In this document: positions 41,916-50,717 of the stretch, one piece after another
How the letters are laid out: each line of letters opens with the position of its first letter
Numbering within the stretch: position 1 is the stretch's first letter
NCBI RefSeq assembly: GCF_946222305.1
Contig: NZ_CAMIHZ010000002.1
Coordinates: 1 to 64,000, forward strand
DNA from: an uncultured Corynebacterium sp.
GTDB taxonomy: Bacteria > Actinomycetota > Actinomycetes > Mycobacteriales > Mycobacteriaceae
Reading direction: 5' to 3'
DNA length: 64,000 nucleotides
Translations under genes and position numbers: made by a program
Notes under the pieces: model-generated
Told to the model about the DNA's origin: nothing
Databases searched by the model: none
The model's input: the letters and a program-made list of their open reading frames with translations, nothing else

Positions 41916-42827
41916 CTAGGCCACTAAGGCTGCCGCCAGTATCAAAATCGACCAGAGCAGCATGCCCCGGCCGGTCATTCCCAGGACAGGAATAAGGGCC
42001 TTCCCGATAGCGCCCTTCGTGATCGGCTGGGATGCCTTCAACAGCAACAACGCAGCCAACAGACCGATTAACACGAACGGTTGCTGAATGGCCATGAGCA
42101 CCGTAAGCACCATCGCACCAACCACCAGCCCCAGCCACAGTGAGCGGGTCTTCTTGTCGCCCAAACGCACAGCCAAGGTGATTTTTCCGGTCTCCGCATC
42201 CGTGGGGATATCGCGCAGGTTGTTAGCTAGGTTCACGCTGGAGGACAATGCCCCCACGGAGCAGGCCATCCCCACACCGATGAGGGAAATGGATCCCGCC
42301 TGCGTGAACTCGGTTCCCAGCACAGCCACGAGACCGAAGAAAATAAATACTGCGACCTCCCCCAAACCCCGGTAGCCATAGGGGTTCTTGCCTCCGGTGT
42401 AGAACCACGCACCCGCGATGCACGCTGCACCCACCACGATCAACCACCACGCGGACAGCAGGCTCAGGATCACACCGAACACTCCCGCCGCCGCGAAGCT
42501 ACCGAAAGCCGCGTACTTCACCATCTTCGGCGGCACCAAGCCACTACCGGTCAAGCGCAATGGTCCCGATCGATCATCGTCGGTGCCACGGACGCCATCG
42601 GAGTAGTCGTTGGCGAAGTTCACACCAACGATCAAAGCCCACGCGACCAGCCCCGCCAACACCGCGCGCAAGGCATTGCCGTGACCTTGGAAGATCGCCG
42701 CAGCGGTTCCAGCGAAAACCGGCGCAAAGGCGTTCGCCCAAGTGTGGGGACGTGCCCCCTCCCACCACTGGGCGGCAGTTGCACCGGGGTAAGCCCGGCG
42801 AGTGTGATCGTGTGGCGCGGTGGACAA
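41916..42827 (-). CDS. menA: 1,4-dihydroxy-2-naphthoate polyprenyltransferase
   Basis: This 303-residue membrane enzyme attaches the polyprenyl chain (product of IspB) to dihydroxynaphthoate, giving demethylmenaquinone. About eight helices are visible. The UbiA-family Asp-rich motif is NFANDYSDGVRGTDDDR, and the second is in LANNLRDIPTDAETGK. A TTG start with GAGGAG about 12 nt upstream is used, unlike the leaderless men genes nearby. It is the Rv0534c counterpart. Confidence 0.95.
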   Translation of the reverse strand: MSTAPHDHTRRAYPGATAAQWWEGARPHTWANAFAPVFAGTAAAIFQGHGNALRAVLAGLVAWALIVGVNFANDYSDGVRGTDDDRSGPLRLTGSGLVPPKMVKYAAFGSFAAAGVFGVILSLLSAWWLIVVGAACIAGAWFYTGGKNPYGYRGLGEVAVFIFFGLVAVLGTEFTQAGSISLIGVGMACSVGALSSSVNLANNLRDIPTDAETGKITLAVRLGDKKTRSLWLGLVVGAMVLTVLMAIQQPFVLIGLLAALLLLKASQPITKGAIGKALIPVLGMTGRGMLLWSILILAAALVA

Positions 42828-42953
42828 TTCTTTTCTAACTCCTCACTGGATGTGTAAAACGGCTGCAAACACTGAAGCGCTGCATTCACCGAACCCTGCA
42901 CTCGCTAAACATTCTGGCTTTAAGCGACGGACCCGGCTTGAGTTCAGCCGGCC

Positions 42954-44168
42954 TCAACCTCTAAGCAGTGTAGTCTCCACCCACGATTTCGCCCGCTGCC
43001 GGTCAATCTTCCCAGGCCCCGTCAGCGGGATCTCCGGCACTTCCCATGCATGTTGCGGAATCAGATGCCGTTCCACCTTCTCCCGCAGCTGGTCACGGAC
43101 TTGCTGTGTGATTTCTTGTGGCGCGTCGGCGGCTGCTTCTTCTATTAGTAGGACGACGCCCTGCCCAAACCGTTCATCGTCTACCTCTAGGGCACAGGTC
43201 AGTCCGCGGCTCACACCGTGTTCCCGGGCCATCTTTTCCACGTCTTCCAACAACACTTTGTAACCCCCAATATTGACCGCGCCATCGGCGCGCCCACGGA
43301 TAGACAGGGTGGCGTCGGCGGAAAGAACCCCGAGATCAGAGGTGAGAAAAGTGCCGGGTGAAGGAAAAACAGCGGTGGAATCGACGTTGCGATAACCGCG
43401 GGCGACCATGGGGCCGGAAAGGGTAACGCGGCCGAGTCCTGTGGTGGGATCCGGTTCGCTTATGGAGACTGAACCGCCGGGGAGGGCGTGGCCGTCGTAG
43501 ACCATGCCGCCACTGGTTTCGCTGGAGCCATACGTCAGGGTGAGGTGCACGTCCTGGGCGCGTAGGGAGTGGATGAGTTCGGGATTGGAGGCCGCTCCGC
43601 CGACGAGGATGGCGGCGTAGGAGCGCAGGGCCGCGATAGCTTCGGGGCTGGTGAGGCGCAGCAATTGTGCCGGGACTAGGGAGGTGTAGAGCGGTGTGTG
43701 GGGATAGGTTTTGCGTAGGGTCGCGGTGTCTGCGGCGAAAGATTCGGCGGTGAAGGGGGCGTCCGCGAGAAGGTGGCTGGCTGCGATGGGAGCGAAGCCG
43801 GCGTGAAGGCTGCGCAGAATGACCTGCAGGCCTGCGATGTGATGGGCGGGGAGGGGAAGCAACCACGCGCCGGGTTTGGTGCCGAAAGTTTCGCGCAGGT
43901 AGGTTTCCGTGGCCGTGATCGAGGCAAGGAGATTGCTGCGGTGCAGGATCGCGCCCTTGGGGGTGCCGGTGGACCCTGACGTGCACGCGATGAGGCATCC
44001 GGGTTCGATGGGTTCGCCGACACGCATGAGTGCGGGAAGGTTTGAAGAAGTAGTGGGCAGCGGCAGAATGGATAAATCCCCCTGCATCACCTGGCGCAGC
44101 GTATCGATCGATGCGGGCAGGTTCGTCGCCGAGATTGTCGCGGCGTGCAGAGGGATGGCGGTGGTCAT
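42954..44168 (-). CDS. menE: o-Succinylbenzoate-CoA ligase
   Basis: This 404-residue adenylate-forming enzyme activates o-succinylbenzoate for ring closure by MenB. The phosphate loop is CTSGSTGTPKGAI; LTYGSSETSGGMVYDG is the adenylation motif and LSIRGRADGAVNIGGYKV the hinge; PLTGPGKIDRQRAK carries the C-terminal catalytic Lys. It is shorter than E. coli MenE at the N-terminus, as usual for actinobacteria. The leaderless ATG at 44168 is chosen. Confidence 0.93.
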   Translation of the reverse strand: MTTAIPLHAATISATNLPASIDTLRQVMQGDLSILPLPTTSSNLPALMRVGEPIEPGCLIACTSGSTGTPKGAILHRSNLLASITATETYLRETFGTKPGAWLLPLPAHHIAGLQVILRSLHAGFAPIAASHLLADAPFTAESFAADTATLRKTYPHTPLYTSLVPAQLLRLTSPEAIAALRSYAAILVGGAASNPELIHSLRAQDVHLTLTYGSSETSGGMVYDGHALPGGSVSISEPDPTTGLGRVTLSGPMVARGYRNVDSTAVFPSPGTFLTSDLGVLSADATLSIRGRADGAVNIGGYKVLLEDVEKMAREHGVSRGLTCALEVDDERFGQGVVLLIEEAAADAPQEITQQVRDQLREKVERHLIPQHAWEVPEIPLTGPGKIDRQRAKSWVETTLLRG

Positions 44169-44175
44169 GCCTTCA

Positions 44176-44181
44176 AGGTTA
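44176..44181 (-). promoter_or_regulatory. -10 hexamer TAACCT, leaderless start of menE
   Basis: Read on the minus strand, TAACCT ends 7 nt before the ATG at 44168. Confidence 0.5.
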
Positions 44182-44208
44182 CGCACTGGGCTTGGTAACC
44201 CGGGTGCG

Positions 44209-44562
44209 CTAGTGTTCCGAAGGCACGTACAAGTTGAACTCTTTGAGCATCTGCTGCGCCGTTTCGAATTCCAGATCCGTGGGAAGGCGATCGTGGATCG
44301 CCAGGTATGCCACCTGCAAATCGGAATCAGTCGCGGGTGTGCGACCGATATCAACGAGGTAGGCCAGCACGGAGTGGAACGAGGGGCTCCGTGAGTCCAG
44401 AGCGTTCAAGCTGGGGGTTGGGAGATCAGCTTGTTCGGAATAGTACGAGGCGAGATTCTGCTCGGTGTTTGGCAGCGTAGTCCCGTCGGGCAGTACGATG
44501 CCTTTCGCATCTTCATCACGGTTGCGTATTTTGCGGAGCAGTTGGGTAATGGGGTTGAACAT
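44209..44562 (-). CDS. Hypothetical protein
   Basis: This is a 117-residue soluble acidic protein with no recognised domain. It begins MFNPITQLLRKIRNRDEDAK and ends in a helical region (LEFETAQQMLKEFNLY). AAGGGGG six bases before the ATG is a good ribosome site, and a -35/-10 pair lies upstream, so the gene is probably real. It is upstream of menE on the same strand with about 40 nt between. A function cannot be proposed. Confidence 0.65.
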   Translation of the reverse strand: MFNPITQLLRKIRNRDEDAKGIVLPDGTTLPNTEQNLASYYSEQADLPTPSLNALDSRSPSFHSVLAYLVDIGRTPATDSDLQVAYLAIHDRLPTDLEFETAQQMLKEFNLYVPSEH

Positions 44563-44677
44563 GGTGCACCCCCTTTCACATTCTTCTCGGGCCCAGGTGG
44601 TGTTTTGGACCAAACAGCGAAAGTTCACTGCTGGTTTAGTGGCCCCACGCTATTTACTTGGTTGGTGAATAGGTTAA

Positions 44678-44707
44678 AAGTTAGTAAACAATAGTGGGGA
44701 TAGTCAA
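44678..44707 (-). promoter_or_regulatory. Promoter of the 117-residue hypothetical gene
   Basis: On the minus strand TTGACT (44702-44707) and TAACTT (44678-44683) are separated by 18 bp in an AT-rich stretch, about 115 nt upstream of the ATG at 44562. Confidence 0.5.
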
Positions 44708-44773
44708 GTATTTTCGGGGAAAACGTGCGAAGAACTCAAGAAGGACTTCAAAGGGGGAGGGGAGAGGTTGTGC

Positions 44774-45520
44774 TTACCGATCGTTTCGTGGAGCGCGGAA
44801 TACCTCGGTAGCTGTGTCGTCCTTCAGCGCTGAACGTGGCGAATCTGCCTTGTCGAAAGAACCGATGGGGCCACGCTGGGTTGGGCGATCCGTGGGGTGC
44901 TGAGTGGGATTGTGTGTAGCTGGTTGCTGGAAAGACTGCTGCGTGACGGGATTGTCATGTTGGACAGGGGCTGGGTGCTGCACGTGTGCAGGTGGCTGGA
45001 AGTTCTCACCATAGTTAGGGGCGGTGCTGGTGGTGGTCGTTTGTACTGCAAGTTCCTGCTCCTGCTCGCGCTCCTTACGGGCGCGGCGTGCACGGAAAGG
45101 AGCCATGAATAAGTGGTCCAAGCTGAATGCACCAGCACCTGCAGCGGCGAGGAGTAGGCCTGCAGCGCCCACCAAGGCGGGAAGCTCGAAGCCTCCGTCG
45201 CTGGCGAAGACACCATTGCTGCGGTGGGCGATCAGCACGGCACCAAGCATGTGGATGAAAAGGATCGGGCCCACAAAGCGAACCAGGAGGCCCAAGACGA
45301 TAAGAATACCGCCAACCAATTCCACCCACGTGGCAATTTGGCTGGTCAGTTCTGGCATGGGAGCGCCCATTTGCTCAAACTTGGACGTGGTTTCACTCGG
45401 GCCCCACGTCTGCAACTTCTGCAGACCGTGGGCAATGAGAATGCCTCCGAGGATGAGGCGACCGATTAATGCGGAGATGCTTCGTAGGGGGTGTGGCGAT
45501 TGGGTGGAGGTAGTAGACAT
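44774..45520 (-). CDS. DoxX family membrane protein with extended tail
   Basis: This 248-residue protein has four helices in its first 130 residues. The DoxX features are LIGRLILGGILIAHGLQKL, WVELVGGILIVLGLLVRF and HRSNGVFASDGGFELP. DoxX proteins take part in redox or thiol membrane complexes in some actinobacteria. The C-terminal 110 residues are a hydrophilic Gln/Pro/His/Thr-rich extension absent from most homologues and probably disordered. The start appears leaderless. Confidence 0.87.
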   Translation of the reverse strand: MSTTSTQSPHPLRSISALIGRLILGGILIAHGLQKLQTWGPSETTSKFEQMGAPMPELTSQIATWVELVGGILIVLGLLVRFVGPILFIHMLGAVLIAHRSNGVFASDGGFELPALVGAAGLLLAAAGAGAFSLDHLFMAPFRARRARKEREQEQELAVQTTTTSTAPNYGENFQPPAHVQHPAPVQHDNPVTQQSFQQPATHNPTQHPTDRPTQRGPIGSFDKADSPRSALKDDTATEVFRAPRNDR

Positions 45521-45527
45521 GGCACAC

Positions 45528-45533
45528 AATTTA
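45528..45533 (-). promoter_or_regulatory. -10 hexamer TAAATT, leaderless start of the DoxX gene
   Basis: Read on the minus strand, TAAATT ends 7 nt before the ATG at 45520; no Shine-Dalgarno is present. Confidence 0.5.
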
Positions 45534-45738
45534 GCACCGCAACTAGTAAAAAGTGGGGGCTTAATTTTGAGATGTGCTATCCCATCCTCGGATCACCACT
45601 GGTGAGGGGCCTCCAACCATGACTCGCACAAAACAGTGATCCGGGCAAAGCCAACGGCCCGACTAAATGCTCACGAGTAGTGTTCCACCACCGCCCTAGA
45701 GTAGGCCGTCAGCGCACAGCCGCAGAAAAAACTCTCCT

Positions 45739-46734
45739 CTAGTAGTAGTACGGGAACTCATCCCAGTTCGGTTCGCGCTTTTCTAGGAAGCTATCGCGCC
45801 CCTCCACAGCCTCATCGGTCATGTACGCCAAACGGGTGGCTTCTCCTGCGAACACTTGCTGACCCATCAATCCATCGTCGGTCAGGTTGAACGCGAACTT
45901 CAGCATGCGTTGAGCTGTTGGGGACTTCGTGTTAATTGCCCGCGCCCATTCGATGGCGACCTTCTCCAGCTCTGCGTGATCGGCAACTTCATTAACGGCC
46001 CCCATGCGATGCATCGTCTCTGCATCATAAGAACGCCCAAGGAAGAAAATTTCGCGGGCGAATTTCTGCCCCACCTGCTTAGCCAGGTACGCGGACCCGT
46101 ATCCAGCGTCGAAGGATCCCACGTCGGCGTCAGTCTGCTTAAAACGTCCATGCTCCCGAGAAGCTAGGGTGAGGTCGCATACCACGTGCAAAGAGTGGCC
46201 ACCACCGGCGGCCCAACCGTTGACGACCGCGATCACAACCTTCGGCATGGTACGGATCAGGCGCTGGACTTCGAGGATGTGCAGGCGGCCACCCTCGGCC
46301 TTCACGCGTGCTTCATCAACGTGCTCGGCGGTTGCGGCTTGCACATCACCGTCGTGGTTCGTCGCGTACTGATACCCCGAACGGCCACGAATGCGCTGGT
46401 CGCCACCCGAGCAGAACGCCCAACCGCCGTCCTTCGGGGAAGGACCATTGCCGGTCAGCAAGATCGTGCCCACGTCCGGTGTGCGTCGCGCATGGTCCAG
46501 CGCGCGGTATAACTCGTCAACGGTGTGCGGGCGGAAAGCATTGCGCACCTCGGGGCGATCAAAGGCGATGCGCACAATGCCGTCTTTGCGCTCCGTACCC
46601 ATGTGGCGGTGGTAGGTGATGTCGGTGAAATCGAAACCGGGAACCTCCCGCCACTGGGAAGCATCAAAGGGATTAGCGGAATCGCCGGCTGCGCCCGTGC
46701 CGGTAGCGAGGGTGGAATTCACAGAGTCAGTCAT
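45739..46734 (-). CDS. menB: 1,4-dihydroxy-2-naphthoyl-CoA synthase
   Basis: This crotonase-family enzyme closes the second ring of the naphthoquinone. Of 331 residues, the core has FDRPEVRNAFRPHTVDELY, the oxyanion/bicarbonate loop WAFCSGGDQRIRGRSGY, VVNGWAAGGGHSLHVVCDLTL and the active-site segment VGSFDAGYGSAYLA. The C-terminus EFPYYY is typical. The N-terminal 30 residues are a Ser/Gly/Ala extension. It diverges from menC with a 48-bp gap. Confidence 0.97.
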   Translation of the reverse strand: MTDSVNSTLATGTGAAGDSANPFDASQWREVPGFDFTDITYHRHMGTERKDGIVRIAFDRPEVRNAFRPHTVDELYRALDHARRTPDVGTILLTGNGPSPKDGGWAFCSGGDQRIRGRSGYQYATNHDGDVQAATAEHVDEARVKAEGGRLHILEVQRLIRTMPKVVIAVVNGWAAGGGHSLHVVCDLTLASREHGRFKQTDADVGSFDAGYGSAYLAKQVGQKFAREIFFLGRSYDAETMHRMGAVNEVADHAELEKVAIEWARAINTKSPTAQRMLKFAFNLTDDGLMGQQVFAGEATRLAYMTDEAVEGRDSFLEKREPNWDEFPYYY

Positions 46735-46740
46735 GCCCGC

Positions 46741-46746
46741 ATTCTA
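46741..46746 (-). promoter_or_regulatory. -10 hexamer TAGAAT, leaderless start of menB
   Basis: Read on the minus strand, TAGAAT ends 6 nt before the ATG at 46734. Confidence 0.55.
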
Positions 46747-46782
46747 TCCAGCCCATGCGACTGCGAGGTCGAGGGTGGTGGC

Positions 46783-47928
46783 ATGCTGGAACTCATGACT
46801 GTCGAATCCATCCCCCACGGTTCATCGAGTGCCGAGCCATCGCTTGCCCGCTCGGTGAACGTCGACGAACTCCTCGAGCGTGCGCACGTGGTTTCTCTAC
46901 CTTTGCGTGTACCTTTTCGCGGGGTGCAGGTGCGGGAGGCTTTATTATTCGATGCCCCCTTCCGCTGGGCCGAGTGGGCCCCTTTCCTTGAATACCAACC
47001 GGAGGAAGCATCCCGGTGGCTGCGCGCAGCTGTGGAATACGGCTATACCCCCGCGCCTGATCTGGCGGATCCCTGGGTGCCCGTGAACGCCACCATTCCA
47101 GCAGTGGATGTTCGTGAGGACCCGGATGTGATCGATGCCCTCATGCAGCGCTACCCGGGATGCGCCACGGTGAAAATCAAGGTCGCGCAGAAAGGTCAGC
47201 AGCTCGCCGATGATGTTGCCCGCGTGCGAGCCGTCCGGCGGTGGTTCGCCGAAGTGGGGATCAACGAACCAAAGGTGCGCCTTGATGCGAACGGGGCATG
47301 GAGCGTTTCCCAAGCTATGGAAGCTATTGCTGCCATCACTTCCGATGGCCCGCTGGATTATGTGGAGCAGCCGTGTGCCACCGCCGAGGAGTTGGCTGAG
47401 GTGCGTCGGCGCGTGAATACTCATAAGGGAAATAGTTCGGAATCCAGTCTCAGATCCGCGGCCACGGGGTCATCTGCGCCCGTGCGCATCGCGGCTGATG
47501 AGTGCATTCGAAAAAGCGTCGACCCACTCACCGCGGTCACGGACGTTATCGATGCCGGTGCATGCGATGTTGTGGTGCTCAAGGTACCGCCCCTGGGGGG
47601 CGTGGAACGCCTGCAAGACATCGCCCGTGCCGTCGCACTTCGTGGGGTCGCCGTCACCGTGAGTTCCGCACTGGATACCGGCATCGGTTTGGGTGCGGGC
47701 CTCGAGGCTGCAGCACGCCTTCCGGAGGTGGGTTCGGTATCCCAGGCGGCGGGCCTGGCCACGGGGTCTCTTTTCGTGGAGGACCTCGCCCCTCGCCCCA
47801 TCGTTGACGGTCGCATCCAGGCGGGGCCTTTAATTCCCGACGCCAACGCACTCCACGAATTCGCCGCCAGCGGGAACCGGAAGGATTGGTGGTTCGAGAG
47901 ACTAAAAAAGGCCTACCAGCACCTGTGA
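46783..47928 (+). CDS. menC: o-Succinylbenzoate synthase
   Basis: This 381-residue enolase-superfamily enzyme dehydrates SHCHC to o-succinylbenzoate. The catalytic pieces are KIKVAQ (Lys), RLDANGAWS and YVEQP and ADECIRK (metal ligands), and VLKVPPLGG (second Lys). GAGGG seven bases before the ATG at 46783 supports that start; ATG 46795 is a close alternative. The roughly 20 residues between YVEQP and ADECIRK are Ser/Ala-rich. Its 3' end contains a terminator stem for the opposite strand. Confidence 0.93.
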   Translation: MLELMTVESIPHGSSSAEPSLARSVNVDELLERAHVVSLPLRVPFRGVQVREALLFDAPFRWAEWAPFLEYQPEEASRWLRAAVEYGYTPAPDLADPWVPVNATIPAVDVREDPDVIDALMQRYPGCATVKIKVAQKGQQLADDVARVRAVRRWFAEVGINEPKVRLDANGAWSVSQAMEAIAAITSDGPLDYVEQPCATAEELAEVRRRVNTHKGNSSESSLRSAATGSSAPVRIAADECIRKSVDPLTAVTDVIDAGACDVVVLKVPPLGGVERLQDIARAVALRGVAVTVSSALDTGIGLGAGLEAAARLPEVGSVSQAAGLATGSLFVEDLAPRPIVDGRIQAGPLIPDANALHEFAASGNRKDWWFERLKKAYQHL

Positions 47929-47966
47929 CGATGCCCAGCACCTATCGCGGTGCGTCGGTAGGCCTT
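47904..47966 (-). terminator. Minus-strand terminator overlapping the menC 3' end
   Basis: AAGGCCTACC (47908-47917) pairs with GGTAGGCCTT (47957-47966). The T-run is only on the minus strand (complement of 47904-47909), so it terminates leftward transcription. It lies just past the stop of a leftward gene remnant at 48009-48131. Confidence 0.6.
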
Positions 47967-48008
47967 GGAAAAATAGCGAGCGTTCGGCTCGTTTAGCGAA
48001 GCGGGAAC

Positions 48009-48131
48009 TTAGCTGTCGGAACCGGAGGTGTTGGTGCCACCCTCGGACTGATCCAAGAACACCCACTCGCCTTCGCGCTCAACCTCGAGGGATGCGGTGG
48101 GATATTCGCGTTGTCGTAGTCGCTCGGTAAG
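48009..48131 (-). pseudogene. Gene remnant: 40-residue C-terminal fragment
   Basis: A minus-strand frame encodes REYPTASLEVEREGEWVFLD followed by a Gly/Thr/Ser tail and TAA. It has the look of the end of a secreted DUF4878-like or lipoprotein gene. Upstream it runs into a TAA at 48132-48134 with no start codon, and the region beyond is menD. Its own terminator is still present downstream, so a real gene was probably cut away here. Confidence 0.5.
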
Positions 48132-48133
48132 TT
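48128..48133 (+). promoter_or_regulatory. -10 hexamer TAAGTT, leaderless start of menD
   Basis: TAAGTT ends 7 nt before the GTG at 48141, inside the edge of the gene remnant. Confidence 0.5.
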
Positions 48134-48140
48134 AGACAAC

Positions 48141-50081
48141 GTGACTAATCCCAAAGTGCCCGAAGTGAATGCCCCGCAACTCGATGTGCCGGTAAGCCCA
48201 GCTATGACAACAGCTTTGGTGATTGTTGAAGCGCTCATCCGAGGTGGGATACGCGAAGCCGTCGTATGCCCAGGATCGCGCTCGGCGCCCCTAGCTATTG
48301 CTATCGCGGAAGCCAATCGCGTGGGGCGGTTGCGCATGCATGTGCGAACCGATGAGCGCAGCGCTGCTTTCTTGGCCCTTGGTTTGGCGAAGCACTCCCG
48401 TCGGCCGGTGCCGGTTGTCATGACTTCAGGCACGGCTGTCGCGAATTGTCTTCCGGCCATGGTGGAAGCGACGTTGACGCACGTTCCGCTGATGGTTCTG
48501 TCGGCCAATCGCCCGCTGAAGATGGTGGGAACGGGTGCGAACCAGACCATCGACCAAGTCGGGATTTTCGGATCGCACTCAGTGTGCACTCGCACGGTGG
48601 ATCAAATCGGTGAGGCTTGCGAGGAGCGCGGTATCACCGAGGGACTACCCGCCGACCAAGTCGAATTCCTGCGTTCTACCGTCCACGACATTGTGGCAGC
48701 GGCGACGCATCCCACTGCTGGCGGTGCAGTGCAGTTGGATGTTCCACTGCGAGAACCCCTAGTGCCGAAGGACAGTGCGGTGGTGGGGTTGGCGGCGTCG
48801 GTAATCCAAGAAAGCCTGAGCCAAGATCAGCACAAGGCAACCAGCCAACTGCAGCCGACGACAACAGCAGATGCGCAGGAAGCCCCCGCAAGCCGAACCG
48901 GCAACCAGGATCAAGTGAAGACAGCCCGAGAGATTGCCACCGAGGCAGTAGAGGTTGACCTAGAGAAGCGGACACTCGCGATTGTTGGTGAAGTGACCGA
49001 TCGGGCATGGGGCCGGCAGGTGATGGATCAGCTGGCGGGCGTGCCCACAATGGCAGAACCCATTGCGTCCGATGCACCGGAGATTCCCGTGCACTCTGGT
49101 GCGGCCGCGATGTTCACTACGAGCGCGGTGGCGCACGGTGAGTACTCCGCGGTGACCCGCCCCGAACAGATCGTGGTGGTGGGACGGCCTACACTGCACC
49201 GACCGGTCGCAAAACTGCTGGCCGACCCCGAGATTCGTGTGGTGGTGGTGACGGATACCGATACCGTCACGGATGTCAGTGGGACGGCAGTAGCAGTGAC
49301 GAGGAAGATCAAGCTGATCGGGGAATGCGATCAACAGTGGTTGTCTGTGTGCCGGGCGATCAGCGATATGGGGGCAGAAGCCACCCGAAAAGCGCTGGAG
49401 GGAAGCGAGGAATTCACCGCGATCCACGCCGTTGCTGCCGTCGCCGATGCGCTGCGAGACGGAGATGCAGTGGTCTTGGGAGCATCCACGACGGTGCGCG
49501 ATGCCTCGCGCGCCGGGTTGCCGTTTGCGGGTGTTGCTACCTATGCCGGTCGGGGTGCGGCGGGGATCGATGGCACCATTTCTACGGCTGCGGGCATTGC
49601 GTTCGCGCATGCCTCTAGCGATCCACACGCGATGCGTGCACCCCGCACCATTGCGGTGATGGGCGATTTGACGTTCCTCCATGACGTGGGCGGGCTCAAC
49701 ATCGGCCCGCTTGAACCGCAGCCGGACAACATGCTGATCATCGTCACGAACGATAACGGAGGGGGAATTTTTGAAACGCTTGAACCCGGTAGGGAAGAGT
49801 TGCGGAATTTCCCCGACGGTAGCGAGATGTTTGAGCGCATCTTCGGCACACCGCTGCAGGCCAACCTTGGCGAGCTGTGTGCGGGATTCGGGGTAGCGCA
49901 CCGCCTTGTGACTAGCCCTGCCGAGTTGGCTTTGGCTATTGAGGAGCACGCCGAGTTGGGGTACCTCCCGAGCGAAACCGAGCCCGCCATTGGCGGTATT
50001 GCCGTTATTGAAGCGCAGGTGAGCAGGGCGGGGCGTCGAGAAGTAGAAAAGGCGATTCGTGAGGCAGTAACACCACAATGA
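48141..50081 (+). CDS. menD: SEPHCHC synthase (MenD)
   Basis: This ThDP-dependent enzyme adds a succinyl-semialdehyde unit from 2-oxoglutarate to isochorismate, the committed step of menaquinone synthesis. At 646 residues it is longer than E. coli MenD because of Gln/Thr/Ala linkers near 215-260. CPGSRSAPLAIAIAE and DERSAAFLALGLAK are the N-terminal substrate site. MGDLTFLHDVGGLNIG and NDNGGGIFETLEP form the ThDP/Mg motif. The GTG start is leaderless. The stop overlaps the DUF3592 start (ATGA). Confidence 0.96.
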   Translation: MTNPKVPEVNAPQLDVPVSPAMTTALVIVEALIRGGIREAVVCPGSRSAPLAIAIAEANRVGRLRMHVRTDERSAAFLALGLAKHSRRPVPVVMTSGTAVANCLPAMVEATLTHVPLMVLSANRPLKMVGTGANQTIDQVGIFGSHSVCTRTVDQIGEACEERGITEGLPADQVEFLRSTVHDIVAAATHPTAGGAVQLDVPLREPLVPKDSAVVGLAASVIQESLSQDQHKATSQLQPTTTADAQEAPASRTGNQDQVKTAREIATEAVEVDLEKRTLAIVGEVTDRAWGRQVMDQLAGVPTMAEPIASDAPEIPVHSGAAAMFTTSAVAHGEYSAVTRPEQIVVVGRPTLHRPVAKLLADPEIRVVVVTDTDTVTDVSGTAVAVTRKIKLIGECDQQWLSVCRAISDMGAEATRKALEGSEEFTAIHAVAAVADALRDGDAVVLGASTTVRDASRAGLPFAGVATYAGRGAAGIDGTISTAAGIAFAHASSDPHAMRAPRTIAVMGDLTFLHDVGGLNIGPLEPQPDNMLIIVTNDNGGGIFETLEPGREELRNFPDGSEMFERIFGTPLQANLGELCAGFGVAHRLVTSPAELALAIEEHAELGYLPSETEPAIGGIAVIEAQVSRAGRREVEKAIREAVTPQ

Positions 50082-50638
50082 CGCAGCCCCGACCATCCCA
50101 GCCAGCCCGACCGCACCAGTCATCCGATCCAGCTGAGCCAACCGGGCTAACCGAGCCCACTCAGTCGCCCCAATCAGCTGAGCTCCGGCCATTGCCGCCG
50201 CCGATGCCATGGCGCGATCGCCTACTGCGGCGCGCCCGGCAGTTCGTCATGGTGCTGACGATCTTCGGGATTCTGGCGTGCGTTGGGATGATCGTGACGG
50301 CGGCGATTGACGACTACAAGATTTCGCACGATCGAGCGACCGCGACCGCGGAAGTCTTGGATGTCGGCAAGCTGCGTACCACGGTGCGGTTCCATGACAG
50401 CGAGGGCAACTATCACCAACCGGATAAGGGGTTGAAATACCCCACTGGTCTGGTCAAGGGGCAGAAAGGGCGGGTGGAGTACCAGCAAAGCAACCCCAAA
50501 AACGTGAAGGTCGCCGGCCGCGGTTGGACGTTGGCTTTCCTGCCGGCTCTGAGTTCGCTGGCAGTGGTGCTACTCGTCGGTGGCGGGTTATGGTTGGCGT
50601 TAAGAGCTCGGTTGTTTTCCAAGACTTCACCTGAGTAA
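50078..50638 (+). CDS. DUF3592 membrane protein (Rv0556-like)
   Basis: This 186-residue protein has a Pro/Gln/Ser-rich N-terminus (1-48) and a membrane helix (FVMVLTIFGILACVGMIVTA). A small extracytoplasmic beta domain (TATAEVLDVGKLRTTVRF, GLVKGQKGRVEY) and a second helix near 165 follow. The beta domain is DUF3592, of unknown function. It is translationally coupled to menD and matches Rv0556 in the menD-mgtA interval. Confidence 0.82.
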   Translation: MTQPRPSQPARPHQSSDPAEPTGLTEPTQSPQSAELRPLPPPMPWRDRLLRRARQFVMVLTIFGILACVGMIVTAAIDDYKISHDRATATAEVLDVGKLRTTVRFHDSEGNYHQPDKGLKYPTGLVKGQKGRVEYQQSNPKNVKVAGRGWTLAFLPALSSLAVVLLVGGGLWLALRARLFSKTSPE

Positions 50639-50717
50639 ACCTTCGTTCGGAAATATTTGCGCAAAGTTTTACCGGGTGGACATGGGGATGTGAAGTGCGT
50701 GGGAGAAGGTAAACCTT

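Noticed and set aside
43336..43998. 220-codon alternative frame on the same strand as menE
   Set aside because: Arg/Pro/His-rich translation inside a well-supported menE frame; no independent start signals.
48960..50210. 416-codon minus-strand frame opposite menD
   Set aside because: menD is unambiguous on the other strand; the shadow has no recognisable domain.
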